Shown: positions 8,240 through 17,451, counted from the first letter of the stretch. The stretch: 64,000 bases of DNA from CAYNWT01 sp964485095 (GCA_964485095.1 CAZAIB010000015.1:21979-85978), one strand, 5' to 3'. Made by a program: numbers and translations. The notes: a model not told the origin generated them from the sequence alone.

Positions 8240-10495
8240 TTACTTTGCCAGCAGCTTCCGCAGTAACGACCAGGCCGCGCGTTGCACATCAGTGCTCTCA
8301 CACTGAATCATTACCTGTCTGCGTAAGCGGATGTCATTCGGATCCAGCACGGAAGCCGCGTGAAGCGCCGCTTTCCGGTCTGATCCCAGCGCCGCACGAA
8401 AGCCAGTCCTGATGATGGCCTTGGATTTGTAATCGGTCGGGTCAACGGCCAACAGCGATTGGGCTGCTCCGATCTGCACACGTGGGTCAGGGTCCTTGAG
8501 AAAAAATCGAATCCGCTGAACCAAGGCGTCCGGTGTGTGCTTGTTCCCAGACACGGCCCAAATTATCGACAGCGGGTTCATGGGCGGATCGTCCAACAGA
8601 CGTTTTATCTGCCGCTCACCAACTGCTCGATAACGAACCTTGGAAAGCAAGAATCTTACGGCCTGCAATCGCACCCACGGTTCCGGATCACTCATTGCCA
8701 GAAGCTGGACTTCTTTGCACAGTTGTTCCGATGGCTGGGCCTGGTCCCGCAAGTTTGCAATGGCGTTGACCCGAACGAACTGCTCCTTGTTGCTAAGAAA
8801 TTTCAGGATGATCGGCGTTGCTTCATCACCCGTGAGACTATGAACCGCACACGTCAGGTGCTTGAGTTCCTCTGGCTTCGCAGACTTGCATGCTTCCAGC
8901 AACTTGTTGCTGATCTGTTTTGGCAAGTCCGGATACTTTCTCAGCGTGTCTCCCGCGAACTGGGCGACGGTCTGGTCGTTGTTTCGTAGCTGTTCAACGA
9001 CTCGTGCCAGCACTGCGTGCGAAAGCGAGCTGTGTTCCGAGAGTGCCAACATACTCAATTGACGAACTGTTTGGTCGTCATGTTCCGATAGCTCTACCAG
9101 TTTAAGCGATTCAGCTTCCGGAAGTTTGCCAAGACGACAGAGCACCAACGCGATGTAGGCCCTTGACTGTTCGCTGACGCGGTCAAAGCGTTCCAACAGC
9201 CCGGATGTGAATTCATCTGATGGCGTGGGCATCTCTTCAATCGCATTGCAAATGGCTTGTTGCCGTTCTAAATCTGCTTTGTCAAAGAACTCGAAGACGG
9301 CCTCCGACTGGTCCCCGGCGATCCTTGCCAGGCAAACTTCTGCTGCCGCCTGGACTGATTTCTCTTTGGACCCGGTGAGCCTGAGAACCTCGTCAAGTGC
9401 CTCGGTCGCGGCGGCTGAACCAAGGTGGCCCACACAACCAAGCAGGACAACTGTGTTTCGTGGCTTGTTGCCTTCCAGTTGATCCGCCAGCAACTTCAGC
9501 CCTGAAGCATCACCGAGTCGAGTCAGTCCACATGCGGCGCGGACTCTGTGATCTTCTTGTTCTGTGTCGAGGATCGAGCGGAGAACCTTGATGGCCCCCT
9601 TGTGATCAACGGCTGTTCGGCTGAGGGCATCGATAGCCAATAGTCGCAGATTATCTGACGTGCACGAGTACTCGATCTTTCGCAAAGCGTTCTCGATTTG
9701 CGCTTGGTCTGCATCCGGTTCGAGCGGGGCTGGCGGATCATTGATGTACTCCAGCAACGTGGCGTCAGTTTCTTTGGTTCCGAACGCGAGCTGCCCGAGT
9801 GCCCGAACCGCGCAACGTTGGCCTCCGGTGCCTGCTACAACAATTCGAGCAAGCTCTGCCCGTGAACCTTCCGGCAGGATCGACGTGTCTATTTCGGTAT
9901 CTGTTTTGGCTTTAATACGGTCGGACATCAACCACGCTCGAACGCCGTTTGGGATGTCGTTGAGTTGAAAGAACGCCGACGCGGCCGATTCGCAAATGTG
10001 GGCAGCCGTATCACGGTGCTCCTGAGCCTGACGATTTTCAACAATGCGATCCAGGTGCTCGATGATCTCGGCATCGAAACGCTTTCGAATGTCGTTGGCC
10101 GCGCGTTCCGCGCTGAATCGATCCAGTTGCTGCAATGATTCAATGATCATCGTTTGAGTGATGAAGTCCGTCTCATTACTCAACCGCTTGCTGAGCGCGC
10201 GAAGAGCAGGGATTCGGCTTGGTTGCGGTACGCGGCCCAGCACTGTCGCCGCGATTTTTCTAACATAGGCCTTATCGTGATCAAGGGCACTAAGAAGGGC
10301 ATCAATGTCCCACGATTCGTCGATGCGAATTCGTAGGAGCGACCAGAGAGCAATCGTGCTTCGATTACGGTCGCCGGAGTCTTTCAAATCCTCAAAGAGT
10401 TCCGGTAGACGATTGGGTCTCGGTGTTTCCTGCGCGAATGTTGTGCTGACGCAACACAGGAGAATAAACAGTGACACCGTTTTTATGTTGGTCAT
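8240..10495 (-). CDS. Secreted HEAT-repeat protein
   Basis: A 751-residue protein with a signal peptide (residues 1-21, cleavage after S-T-T-F-A). The remainder is a succession of HEAT/armadillo-type helical pairs; recurrent patterns such as VRKIAATVLGRV, VRAACGLTRLGDASG, VRLQAVRFLLSK and VQIGAAQSLLAVDP are visible throughout. Such large exported HEAT solenoids are typical of planctomycetes and usually act as protein-binding scaffolds; no catalytic motif is seen. Start ATG 10495 gives an intact signal peptide. The second copy of the 65-bp leader lies 31 bp upstream. The partner protein is unknown. Confidence 0.85.
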   Translation of the reverse strand: MTNIKTVSLFILLCCVSTTFAQETPRPNRLPELFEDLKDSGDRNRSTIALWSLLRIRIDESWDIDALLSALDHDKAYVRKIAATVLGRVPQPSRIPALRALSKRLSNETDFITQTMIIESLQQLDRFSAERAANDIRKRFDAEIIEHLDRIVENRQAQEHRDTAAHICESAASAFFQLNDIPNGVRAWLMSDRIKAKTDTEIDTSILPEGSRAELARIVVAGTGGQRCAVRALGQLAFGTKETDATLLEYINDPPAPLEPDADQAQIENALRKIEYSCTSDNLRLLAIDALSRTAVDHKGAIKVLRSILDTEQEDHRVRAACGLTRLGDASGLKLLADQLEGNKPRNTVVLLGCVGHLGSAAATEALDEVLRLTGSKEKSVQAAAEVCLARIAGDQSEAVFEFFDKADLERQQAICNAIEEMPTPSDEFTSGLLERFDRVSEQSRAYIALVLCRLGKLPEAESLKLVELSEHDDQTVRQLSMLALSEHSSLSHAVLARVVEQLRNNDQTVAQFAGDTLRKYPDLPKQISNKLLEACKSAKPEELKHLTCAVHSLTGDEATPIILKFLSNKEQFVRVNAIANLRDQAQPSEQLCKEVQLLAMSDPEPWVRLQAVRFLLSKVRYRAVGERQIKRLLDDPPMNPLSIIWAVSGNKHTPDALVQRIRFFLKDPDPRVQIGAAQSLLAVDPTDYKSKAIIRTGFRAALGSDRKAALHAASVLDPNDIRLRRQVMIQCESTDVQRAAWSLLRKLLAK

Positions 10496-10526
10496 GATGG
10501 CTTCCGTGTGAAGCGGCTCCCCGATT

Positions 10527-10591
10527 GTCTCCTGTGCTCTGGCTTAATGATATCCCACAGCCACAATCGAAACTACGGCTTTACTGACGAC
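10527..10591 (-). repeat. 65-bp duplicated leader, copy 2 (upstream of HEAT-repeat gene)
   Basis: Matches 8141-8205 at 63 of 65 positions. It sits 31-95 bp before the HEAT gene start, the same side and orientation as copy 1 relative to the Uma2 gene. It also carries AGGAG, but no start codon follows at a suitable distance here, so the ribosome-binding function is not used in this copy. Confidence 0.85.
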
Positions 10592-10682
10592 ACTCGCCCA
10601 CAAACGTCTCAGAACATCGATGGCTGCCCCTACAATGCCCATCGGTGTCTGCTAAATTGCGTTCACGCGAAAGGAAACACGA

Positions 10683-11555
10683 ATGCGATTGGCGAAAATC
10701 AGAGTCAGCAACGGTGAAGATCACGTTGCTGTTGTAAGCGAGAACGACGAAGTCCAGCTGCTGGATTTGTCTCAGGTCGAATCAGCAAACACGCTCACCG
10801 ATATCCTTCACGCACCGGATCCGACCGGACTGGCGAAATTCCTGGTGCACCAGTCGGCTCCCGTGATGACCGCCGGCGAGGTTCAGTTTCTGGCGCCAAT
10901 CGACCAACAGGAAGTTTGGGCCGCCGGAGTTACCTACAAACGCAGTCAGGTGGCTCGGATGGAAGAATCTGAAGCGGCCGCCTCGCACTACGACAAAGTC
11001 TACACCGCCGATCGCCCGGAACTGTTTCTCAAAGCAACACCTTCGAGGGTCTCAGGACCGGACGAACCTGTCCGTGTTCGGTACGACAGCCAGTGGTCGG
11101 TTCCCGAACCAGAACTCGGACTCGTCGTCACGCCCGATGGTTCACTGTGTGGCTTCACCGTCGGCAACGACATGTCGGCTCGGGACATCGAAGGCGAGAA
11201 CCCGCTGTACCTGCCCCAGGCGAAAACGTATCGCCAATGCTGTGGGCTGGGACCAACCGTGCTGCTAACCCGCGACGCCCCCGAACGATCGGGCTTTGGG
11301 ATCGAACTAAAGATAGAACGCCGCGGCGAAGTGGTCTTTAACGACACCACCAGCGCGGGTGAGATGGTCCGCGAATTCACTGAACTCATCGGCTGGCTCA
11401 TGCGTGAGAACGACTTCCCGAATGGAGCCGTTCTGCTAACTGGCACTGGTCTGGTACCGCCGGACGACTTCACTTTGAAGAACGGCGACATGGTCAGTAT
11501 CACGATTGACGGAATCGGGACCTTGACGAACCCCGTAGTCCAGGCGAATCCTTGA
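10683..11555 (+). CDS. Fumarylacetoacetate hydrolase (FAH) family protein
   Basis: A 290-residue FAH-superfamily enzyme. The metal-binding set is visible: Glu142 and Glu144 in VPEPELGLV and Asp163 in VGNDMSARDIEGENP, followed by QAKTYRQCCGLGP. Members hydrolyse C-C bonds of diketo acids, or hydrate/decarboxylate/dehydrate 2-oxo sugar acids in catabolism of sugars or aromatics. The 'WSVPEPELG ... NDMSARDIEGENPLYLPQAKT' pattern is closer to sugar-acid-type members (2-keto-3-deoxy acids) than to true fumarylacetoacetase; that assignment is an inference. The next gene, panB, follows 44 bp downstream on the same strand, but no functional link is evident. Confidence 0.85.
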   Translation: MRLAKIRVSNGEDHVAVVSENDEVQLLDLSQVESANTLTDILHAPDPTGLAKFLVHQSAPVMTAGEVQFLAPIDQQEVWAAGVTYKRSQVARMEESEAAASHYDKVYTADRPELFLKATPSRVSGPDEPVRVRYDSQWSVPEPELGLVVTPDGSLCGFTVGNDMSARDIEGENPLYLPQAKTYRQCCGLGPTVLLTRDAPERSGFGIELKIERRGEVVFNDTTSAGEMVREFTELIGWLMRENDFPNGAVLLTGTGLVPPDDFTLKNGDMVSITIDGIGTLTNPVVQANP

Positions 11556-11599
11556 TCGTGTCGCAGTCGGTGCGTTCCTACTTAGTCTGAGAGTCCAAG

Positions 11600-12406
11600 A
11601 TGGCGGAAACCAGGAAACGACGGAAGTTGACGGCTCCAAAGTTCGTCAACATGAAAGCGGATGGCAAGAAAATCGCCATGCTCACTGCCTACGACTATCC
11701 CAGCGCGAAGCTGATGGATGATGCGGGCGTCGACAGTGTGTTGGTCGGTGATAGCCTGGGGATGGTGGTGCAGGGCAGATCGTCCACACTGCAGGTGACG
11801 CTGGATCAGATGATCTACCACGGCGAAATGGTCGCCCGAGCCGTCAAGTACGCGCTCGTCATCGTGGACATGCCGTTCATGAGTTACCACGTGAGTCCTC
11901 AACAGGCAGTCGAGAACGCGGGCCGCATCATCAAGGAAACCGGAGCCGACGCGGTCAAGCTTGAGGGCGGCGAATCCATGGTCGAAACAATCACTGCGCT
12001 GGGGCGAGCCAGCATTCCCGTGTTCGGACATATTGGAATGCAGCCACAGTCGGTCAATACCTACGGCGGTTTCAAAGTGCAGCGTGAAGAAGACCAGTTG
12101 CTGGCAGACGCCAAAGCAATCGCCGACGCCGGTGTCTTCGGAATGGTTCTGGAACTAATTCCGCGCGGCATCGCCGAAAAAGTGACTGCTGCCGTTTCAG
12201 TCCCGACTATCGGCATTGGAGCCGGCGTTGGGTGCGATGGCCAGGTTCTGGTGACGCCCGACATGCTGGGACAGTTTCAGGGGTTCCAGCCGAAGTTCGT
12301 CAAACGCTTCGCCGAACTACACGACACCACCACCGACGCCGTCGCCAGGTACATCGCAGAAGTCAAAGAAGGAACCTACCCGGACGACGCGCACAGTCAC
12401 GAGTAG
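11600..12406 (+). CDS. panB: 3-methyl-2-oxobutanoate hydroxymethyltransferase PanB
   Basis: A 268-residue enzyme forming ketopantoate from 2-oxoisovalerate and 5,10-methylenetetrahydrofolate, the first committed step of pantothenate/CoA synthesis. Hallmarks are visible: MLTAYDYPSAKL near the N-terminus, VGDSLGMVVQG (metal-binding Asp51), IVDMPFMSY, AVKLEGG, PVFGHIGMQPQS and IGIGAGVGCDGQVLV near the end. Length matches the family (about 264). The N-terminus is basic and somewhat extended (about 12 residues). Expected to be a cytosolic decamer. Confidence 0.96.
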   Translation: MAETRKRRKLTAPKFVNMKADGKKIAMLTAYDYPSAKLMDDAGVDSVLVGDSLGMVVQGRSSTLQVTLDQMIYHGEMVARAVKYALVIVDMPFMSYHVSPQQAVENAGRIIKETGADAVKLEGGESMVETITALGRASIPVFGHIGMQPQSVNTYGGFKVQREEDQLLADAKAIADAGVFGMVLELIPRGIAEKVTAAVSVPTIGIGAGVGCDGQVLVTPDMLGQFQGFQPKFVKRFAELHDTTTDAVARYIAEVKEGTYPDDAHSHE

Positions 12407-12607
12407 TTGCGACAGTCTGGCAAGGGGCCAACCATCAACGTGGCCACCCGCGTGCGCGAGTTCCTCACGGCTGCACGTGCGAAAAGCCCGCATTTCGGAG
12501 CCCTTTTCAGCAGAAGTCGGTTCTCTCGGTAAGGAATTCTGTAACGGAATCGTCGAACCAGCGTTGGTGAGAGGGAATCAAGCCAGTCCCAAACAAAGGG
12601 CGTTCCG

Positions 12608-12769
12608 ATGGATCAACTCAACAAACAAATATCGGCGTTGGAAACACCACGCGAAGTCGCTTCTGCACAAAGCGAGCTGGACCAATTCGCCGAGCGTCTG
12701 AACCTGTTCTTCTCCGACCTCATCTCATCACCCACGCTAACCGAACGGCTGGTTAGTGCAGCGAGCTGA
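12608..12769 (+). CDS. Possible small protein (53 aa)
   Basis: ATG 12608 opens a 53-codon frame ending TGA at 12769. An AAAGGG lies 7 nt before the ATG, a fair ribosome-binding site. The predicted peptide is amphipathic and helical, rich in Leu, Glu, Gln and Ser, with no Cys and no membrane segment. No family is recognised. It lies in a 655-bp space between panB and the TPR lipoprotein in which nothing else looks coding. Could be a real small protein or chance. Confidence 0.4.
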   Translation: MDQLNKQISALETPREVASAQSELDQFAERLNLFFSDLISSPTLTERLVSAAS

Positions 12770-13061
12770 GAACCACTCCGACCCGCTGCGTTGAGCTCCC
12801 AGTCATGCCCGCCGACGCCATTGAGGCAGACGCATTGAGATTCTTCCCGCATTCTTTGCCGGATTTGTGCGTTTCGCCCGGCAATCTCGGGTTGCGGCCA
12901 TTTTCGCAAGTGGCGTATCCTTCGGAAGGTCAGGCCTCTCAAGCCTGATCTCCTACCTCCAATGCCAATGGTTTTGTTCGTCCTGAACAAACGTGGAAGC
13001 GGTTCCCGCTTTCTGGCAACCCAATCTCTCACAACTCACTTATTCGCTGGAGCATCGTGCC

Positions 13062-14366
13062 ATGCGCGTGTTTCTTTGCATCTGTGCGGCAAGTTTCGTC
13101 GCTTCTTCGGCTGGTTGCATGTCGTCTCAGGGCTACATGATGAATCATGCCGGCCAAACGTTTTACCAACGTGGAAACTATGCGCAAGCGGCGATGGAGT
13201 TCCAGCGAGCCGTCGCTGCGGACCCATACAACGCCGATTATGCAGCCAACCTTGCTGCATCGTTGAAGAAGCAGGGCAACTTGCAGGCGGCCGAACAGAC
13301 CTGGCGTCAGGCACTGCAGCTCAACCCATCGCACCAGCCGTCCTACCACGGTCTGGCACAGATGCTGGTGGAAACTGAGCGACCAAACGAAGCCGCAACA
13401 TTGTTGAGTATGTGGGGCACCAGCCAGCCGTATTCGGCAGAACCGCAAATCGAAATGGCCTGGTTGAACCGAGAACTCGGAAACGCATCCGGAGCCGCTC
13501 AGAACCTGCAACAGGCTCTACAAGTCAGCCCGAACCACCCCAAGGCACTCGCCGCATTGGGCCAGTACTACCAGGACACCGGCCAGTTGGCTCAGGCAGT
13601 CAGTAGCTACCAACAGTCGCTTCGCAGCGATTGGCACCAGCCTGAAATTCAGTCACGGCTGGCAACACTTAGAGGCTTTGAAAGTCCACAGCAGGATGCT
13701 CGAACACAGTTGGCTCAGAGCTTCAACTCCGTTCCCAACATGACCATGCAGTTCCCGCCGACACCACAAATCGCACAAGCACGAGGGCGTCGGTTCCCGC
13801 CAGTGCCACAGTTCGCACGAGCCCAGAACCAGTTCCAGGCGTCGCCATACGGTGGTCTGGCCGGACAGCTCGCGCAGGCTTCGCCGTATGGAACCCAGGC
13901 GGCCGCGATTCCACAGTTTGCTCAAACGCAGCAGCCGCACACCGGCCACCAACACGGTGCCCTGCATCCACAGATTGCGGCCATTCCGCCAGTGCCTCAG
14001 CCAACATTCACCGCAAACATGCCCGTCGCGAACGGTCACCAGTTTGTGCAGCAACCGCCCGTCGCTCAAACGCTACCACCGCAGCCTGCAGTGCAGGACT
14101 ATCCTGTAAGCGGGTTCAATTCAGCGGTTGTCAGCCCTGACCCGTTTGCGAATCAGTTTATCAATCAACCGTATGCTGGTGCACTAACTGTGCAACCTGG
14201 AGTCCCCACCGGCAGCGCGCCGTTTGCGTATACGCCACCGGTGCAGCCATCGGTCGGAAACGCAGCACAGGTCTTCGCGCCGCCTGTTGGAGCAGTCCCG
14301 GTCACCAACGCAGACCCCGCGCACGTCCCGCAAGTATCGTCGGTTCCGGTATTGGCACCTTTCTAA
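13062..14366 (+). CDS. TPR-repeat lipoprotein with Pro/Gln-rich C-terminal tail
   Basis: A 434-residue protein. ATG 13062 is preferred to an in-frame GTG at 12993 because it exposes a lipoprotein signal peptide with lipobox S-A-G-C (Cys19). Residues about 28-200 form tandem TPR units (FYQRGNYAQAAMEFQRAVAADP, then AANLAASLKKQGNLQAAEQTW, and further copies to ALGQYYQDTGQLAQAVSSY). After about 225 the protein becomes low-complexity, rich in Pro, Gln, Ala and Phe, with repeated 'PQFA' and 'ASPYG' phrases, probably disordered and extracytoplasmic. It is likely a membrane-anchored scaffold, similar to PilF-like TPR lipoproteins, but a pilus role is not supported by neighbours. Confidence 0.8.
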   Translation: MRVFLCICAASFVASSAGCMSSQGYMMNHAGQTFYQRGNYAQAAMEFQRAVAADPYNADYAANLAASLKKQGNLQAAEQTWRQALQLNPSHQPSYHGLAQMLVETERPNEAATLLSMWGTSQPYSAEPQIEMAWLNRELGNASGAAQNLQQALQVSPNHPKALAALGQYYQDTGQLAQAVSSYQQSLRSDWHQPEIQSRLATLRGFESPQQDARTQLAQSFNSVPNMTMQFPPTPQIAQARGRRFPPVPQFARAQNQFQASPYGGLAGQLAQASPYGTQAAAIPQFAQTQQPHTGHQHGALHPQIAAIPPVPQPTFTANMPVANGHQFVQQPPVAQTLPPQPAVQDYPVSGFNSAVVSPDPFANQFINQPYAGALTVQPGVPTGSAPFAYTPPVQPSVGNAAQVFAPPVGAVPVTNADPAHVPQVSSVPVLAPF

Positions 14367-14392
14367 ACAGGTTGCGGGTATGACACAAACGA

Positions 14393-14416
14393 AGGCGGCA
14401 CCACATGGTGCCGCCT
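14393..14416. terminator. Bidirectional hairpin terminator between convergent genes
   Basis: A perfect 10-bp stem (AGGCGGCACC / GGTGCCGCCT) with a 4-nt loop, centred between the 3' ends of the TPR lipoprotein (plus) and the coiled-coil protein (minus). The flanks are only weakly T/A-rich, but the position and stability fit a shared terminator. Confidence 0.75.
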
Positions 14417-14451
14417 CTTGCTTCGGGTTGTGTTATTGGTTCCTGTTTAGA

Positions 14452-14997
14452 TTAGAACCCAAGCCCGTTGGCCTGATTCACGATTGTCTGAATGTGCAAT
14501 CGGATGATGTCGGCCTTCTTGTCTTCCCGCTGCTCCATTTGCTTTCGCAGTTTGGCGAGACGTTCTTCAAGATCCTTGATTTGTTTCTCGCGAACTTTGC
14601 TGCGAAGATCGAAGAGTTCGCCAACGGCTTTTCTTAAAGCCTCCTGTGCTTTCTCTTTGGTGTCAGCATCATCTGATCTCAACAGCCTGCTGGCTTTGGT
14701 GATGGTACTCTGAAGCCCACGTTCGGTCCCGAGCACCGTCGTGTCATTCTTTCTGACCCGACCGTTCTCAACTCGAAACGTTCCGCCGAAAGGATCTTCT
14801 TGAACAAATCGGTTTTCGGAACGAACCTGCCCAAGCCTGGCTGGCGTTGTAGGAGGTGCCGGTGGAACGGACCGTGCCGTTGCAGGAAAACTCTCTGCTG
14901 TCCCGCCCCGAGACTCATTCTCCTGAACCATGCTAAAACCCGTGGCGAACATCGCACAGAGGCATAGGCTTGAACCGATAAGTGATCGCATAATCAT
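14452..14997 (-). CDS. Exported coiled-coil protein, third gene of the sigma/kinase operon
   Basis: A 181-residue protein with an N-terminal signal sequence (about residues 1-20), a Pro/Ala/Thr-rich linker (about 28-60), and a long charged helix at about 105-175 (KEKAQEALRKAV, then EKQIKDLEERLAKLRKQMEQ) that should form a coiled coil. No known family. Its start overlaps the kinase stop by 4 nt, so it is translationally coupled to the kinase. Being exported while the kinase has a transmembrane segment, it could interact with the extracytoplasmic part of the kinase, which also ends in a helical region; this is an inference. Confidence 0.75.
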   Translation of the reverse strand: MIMRSLIGSSLCLCAMFATGFSMVQENESRGGTAESFPATARSVPPAPPTTPARLGQVRSENRFVQEDPFGGTFRVENGRVRKNDTTVLGTERGLQSTITKASRLLRSDDADTKEKAQEALRKAVGELFDLRSKVREKQIKDLEERLAKLRKQMEQREDKKADIIRLHIQTIVNQANGLGF

Positions 14998-16679
14998 TGT
15001 CCTTTGATGAGAGATGGTGTTTGTGCCCGAACAGATTCCTGCTCAAGCCGTCTGAGTGCGGCATCGATCGACTGCACTTCCTTGTCGAAGTTCGATGCCA
15101 AACCTGCGCTGCGAGGTGTTTCCAGTGCCGATATGCCAGCCGCTACTAAGTCAAGCGACCGGCGCAAATTCGATTTGTCGCTGTCGAACCGGACGGCTGG
15201 CGTTTGTTCGAGATTCGAGATCTGCTGATTGATTCGAGTGAGTTCCAGATCCAAAGTGTTCTCCGGAGCGACACCAAGTTCCGCATACGTCGCTGGTACT
15301 GCGGGAGGTGACGCCGGAGCAGATGGAACCACAGCGGCGACAGAAGCATTGTTGTTCGGTTCAATGGGCGCAGTGCCTCCGCTGGACGTTGGTGGCCCTG
15401 ACCAATTCCTGCTGATAGCCCAGCCGCCCAGGACGCACGCTCCAACGGTCATCGCGACAACGGTTGTTCGCACAGCCCAGTCCCGGCGTCTCGCGCGGCG
15501 TGCCGCGGTTAGCAGGCGTCGAGGTGCTTTGCGTGCAGTCGGTTGCTGCAGATGAGCGAGGTAGTCCTGCAAGTAAGTTCGCACTTCAGCGGCGGATTGA
15601 AATCTGTTCGCCGGTGTTTTGTCGAGTAGTTTCTCAATGACGCTTTCAAGTTGTTCCGGAATCCCCGAGTTCGCTTCACGAACACGCTGCGGTTGCGTAT
15701 TGCAAACACGCTGCAGAACTCCCATGGGCGTGCTGCCGGCGAACGGCAACTGACCAGTCGCCATGAAGTACAGAACCGACCCAAGGCTAAACAGGTCAGA
15801 CCGCTGATCGACGGTTTCACCGAGCGCCTGTTCCGGCGACATGAAGTGCGGCGTGCCGGTAATCACTCCGCTCCGTGTCAGGTTCGCATCGTGCGCCGCG
15901 CGGGCGAGTCCGAAGTCTGTGATCTGCACACGGTTTAAATCGTTCTCCAGTAGAACGTTTGCCGGCTTGATGTCTCGATGAACCAGGCCCTGCGCATGCG
16001 CGGCTGAAAGGCCGTCGGCAATTTGGATTCCAATACGAACCACGTCGGCCGAACTCAGGGGGCCATGTTGTTCGACGTGTTCCTGTAATGACGCTCCACC
16101 AATCAGCGGCATGACGATCGCGGGAAGCGGGCCGTCGGTTTCGATGCCATGAATCGCGACAACATTGTCATGCACAACCGCCGCAGCGGCCTGTGCTTCG
16201 CGAATAAACCGCTGCCGTGCGGTTCCACTGCTTGCTAAGTGTGGAGCCAGAAGTTTGATCGCGACTGGTCGATTGAGTTCGCTATCGAACCCTTTGACGA
16301 CGATACCCATACCGCCGCGTCCGATTTCGCGTTCGACCTCATACTTGCCAACCCGCCCCAACATTTCCGGGTGCCGAGGCGGCTCCAGAAAGTTCGCGGG
16401 ATCACCGTAGCTAATGTGGCCGGTGGCTTGTGGTGCTCCGACGCTGGCCAGCACCAACGTGTCTGCTCGCGGCAGATCCGGGATGGCGATGGCTGTTGAA
16501 TCTGAGAGTAGACTTCTAGTCTGCGACCACCACGATTCGGCCGCGGTGAGTTTCTCCAATTGGTCCTGGCATCGCGTGCAGGAACCGATGTGGTTCACCA
16601 CGCGTGGGTACTCCGGATGATCCAGCTGTTCAGAGAGAACAAGATCCAGCGACTCGCGACCGCATTCGTTGATGTTCAT
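14994..16679 (-). CDS. Membrane-bound Ser/Thr protein kinase with N-terminal zinc-binding motif
   Basis: A 561-residue Hanks-type (PknB-like) kinase. N-terminal residues 1-50 carry H-x3-C-x2-C (His30, Cys34, Cys37), as in zinc-binding anti-sigma domains. The kinase domain spans about 113-375: glycine loop GRGGMG, Lys142 in VAIKLL, HRDIKPANVLL (catalytic Asp236), DFG at 255-257 and TPHFMSPEQ. A basic juxtamembrane stretch precedes one transmembrane helix (about 405-425) and an extracytoplasmic tail with Ala/Pro-rich linker and coiled coil. ATGA overlaps join it to the sigma factor upstream and the coiled-coil protein downstream. Family knowledge and context suggest it senses an envelope signal and controls the co-encoded sigma factor. 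Confidence 0.92.
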   Translation of the reverse strand: MNINECGRESLDLVLSEQLDHPEYPRVVNHIGSCTRCQDQLEKLTAAESWWSQTRSLLSDSTAIAIPDLPRADTLVLASVGAPQATGHISYGDPANFLEPPRHPEMLGRVGKYEVEREIGRGGMGIVVKGFDSELNRPVAIKLLAPHLASSGTARQRFIREAQAAAAVVHDNVVAIHGIETDGPLPAIVMPLIGGASLQEHVEQHGPLSSADVVRIGIQIADGLSAAHAQGLVHRDIKPANVLLENDLNRVQITDFGLARAAHDANLTRSGVITGTPHFMSPEQALGETVDQRSDLFSLGSVLYFMATGQLPFAGSTPMGVLQRVCNTQPQRVREANSGIPEQLESVIEKLLDKTPANRFQSAAEVRTYLQDYLAHLQQPTARKAPRRLLTAARRARRRDWAVRTTVVAMTVGACVLGGWAISRNWSGPPTSSGGTAPIEPNNNASVAAVVPSAPASPPAVPATYAELGVAPENTLDLELTRINQQISNLEQTPAVRFDSDKSNLRRSLDLVAAGISALETPRSAGLASNFDKEVQSIDAALRRLEQESVRAQTPSLIKGQ

Positions 16680-17451
16680 CGAAGTACCCCCGCTAGCTGC
16701 TCTTCTTTGATGACGCGCTGCACTTCACTGCGAAGTTTTTTCATCACGCGTGTTCGAGCCACATAGACCGCACCGATTGACATTCCAAGTTCTGCTGCAA
16801 CATCTGCCGCCGCGTGTTCCCCAACGGCCGTCTTCCAAAACGCCTGCCAGGTTGTGTCCTGGAACGACGGACGAATTCGATCTGCTGCCCAGGCGAAAAC
16901 CTGTCGACGGAATTCGGTGTCGAAGGTTTGAGATTCCATCGATGCNNNNNNNNNNNNNNNNNNNNNNNNNNNNNNNNNNNNNNNNNNNNNNNNNNNNNNN
17001 NNNNNNNNNNNNNNNNNNNNNNNNNNNNNNNNNNNNNNNNNNNNNAGGCGAAAACCTGTCGACGGAATTCGGTGTCGAAGGTTTGAGATTCCATCGATGC
17101 TTTGTCAGCCTGTTGTTCAACCAGCTTGACGATTCCGCTTGAACCGCCCGCCAATGGGTGTCGTTTGCCGCGTTCCAGGAAATCGATCATCAGGTTGCGA
17201 GCGATTCGGTACAGCCATCCGCGGAAGGTCCCTTTGGTTTCGTCCGGCTCCCAGCGTTCGACGGCTCCGGCGACTCGGACCAAGACTTCCTGAGAAAGGT
17301 CGAGGGCGTCGGAGTGTTGAAAGCCTTTGCTTCGAGCCAGCCGAAAGACCAGCGGCTGGTAGATCTCAGAGAACTCGCGCCAGGCATTCAGGTCTGAACG
17401 GTCCCTCAGCCTGAGAATCAGACTGGCTCTGGTTTGTGGTGCATCTCGCAT
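16676..17451 (-). CDS. ECF-type RNA polymerase sigma factor, split by an assembly gap
   Basis: Sigma70-family ECF factor whose coding sequence contains a run of 100 N bounded by two identical 55-bp copies. Removing one copy and the N run restores a continuous frame of 206 residues. Region 2 is visible (IYQPLVFRLARSKGF, then DALDLSQEVLVRVA and GTFRGWLYRIARNLMIDFL), as is region 4 helix-turn-helix (AADVAAELGMSIGAVYVARTR). A 206-residue length fits planctomycete ECF factors found next to Hanks kinases. The stop overlaps the kinase start (ATGA), so the two are coupled and the kinase, with its zinc motif, is a plausible regulator. Target promoters cannot be read from the sequence. Confidence 0.85.
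16891..17100. other. Assembly gap (100 N, 16946-17045) flanked by identical 55-bp ends
   Basis: Positions 16946-17045 are N. The 55 bases before it (16891-16945) equal the 55 bases after it (17046-17100). This is what is left when two contigs whose ends overlap by one k-mer are scaffolded without being merged; a real 55-bp duplication would break the sigma-factor frame, whereas collapsing it restores the frame. Confidence 0.9.

Noticed and set aside
12930..12948. Short hairpin TCAGGC/GCCTGA upstream of the TPR lipoprotein
   Set aside because: Only 6 bp of stem and no T-run; too weak to call a terminator.
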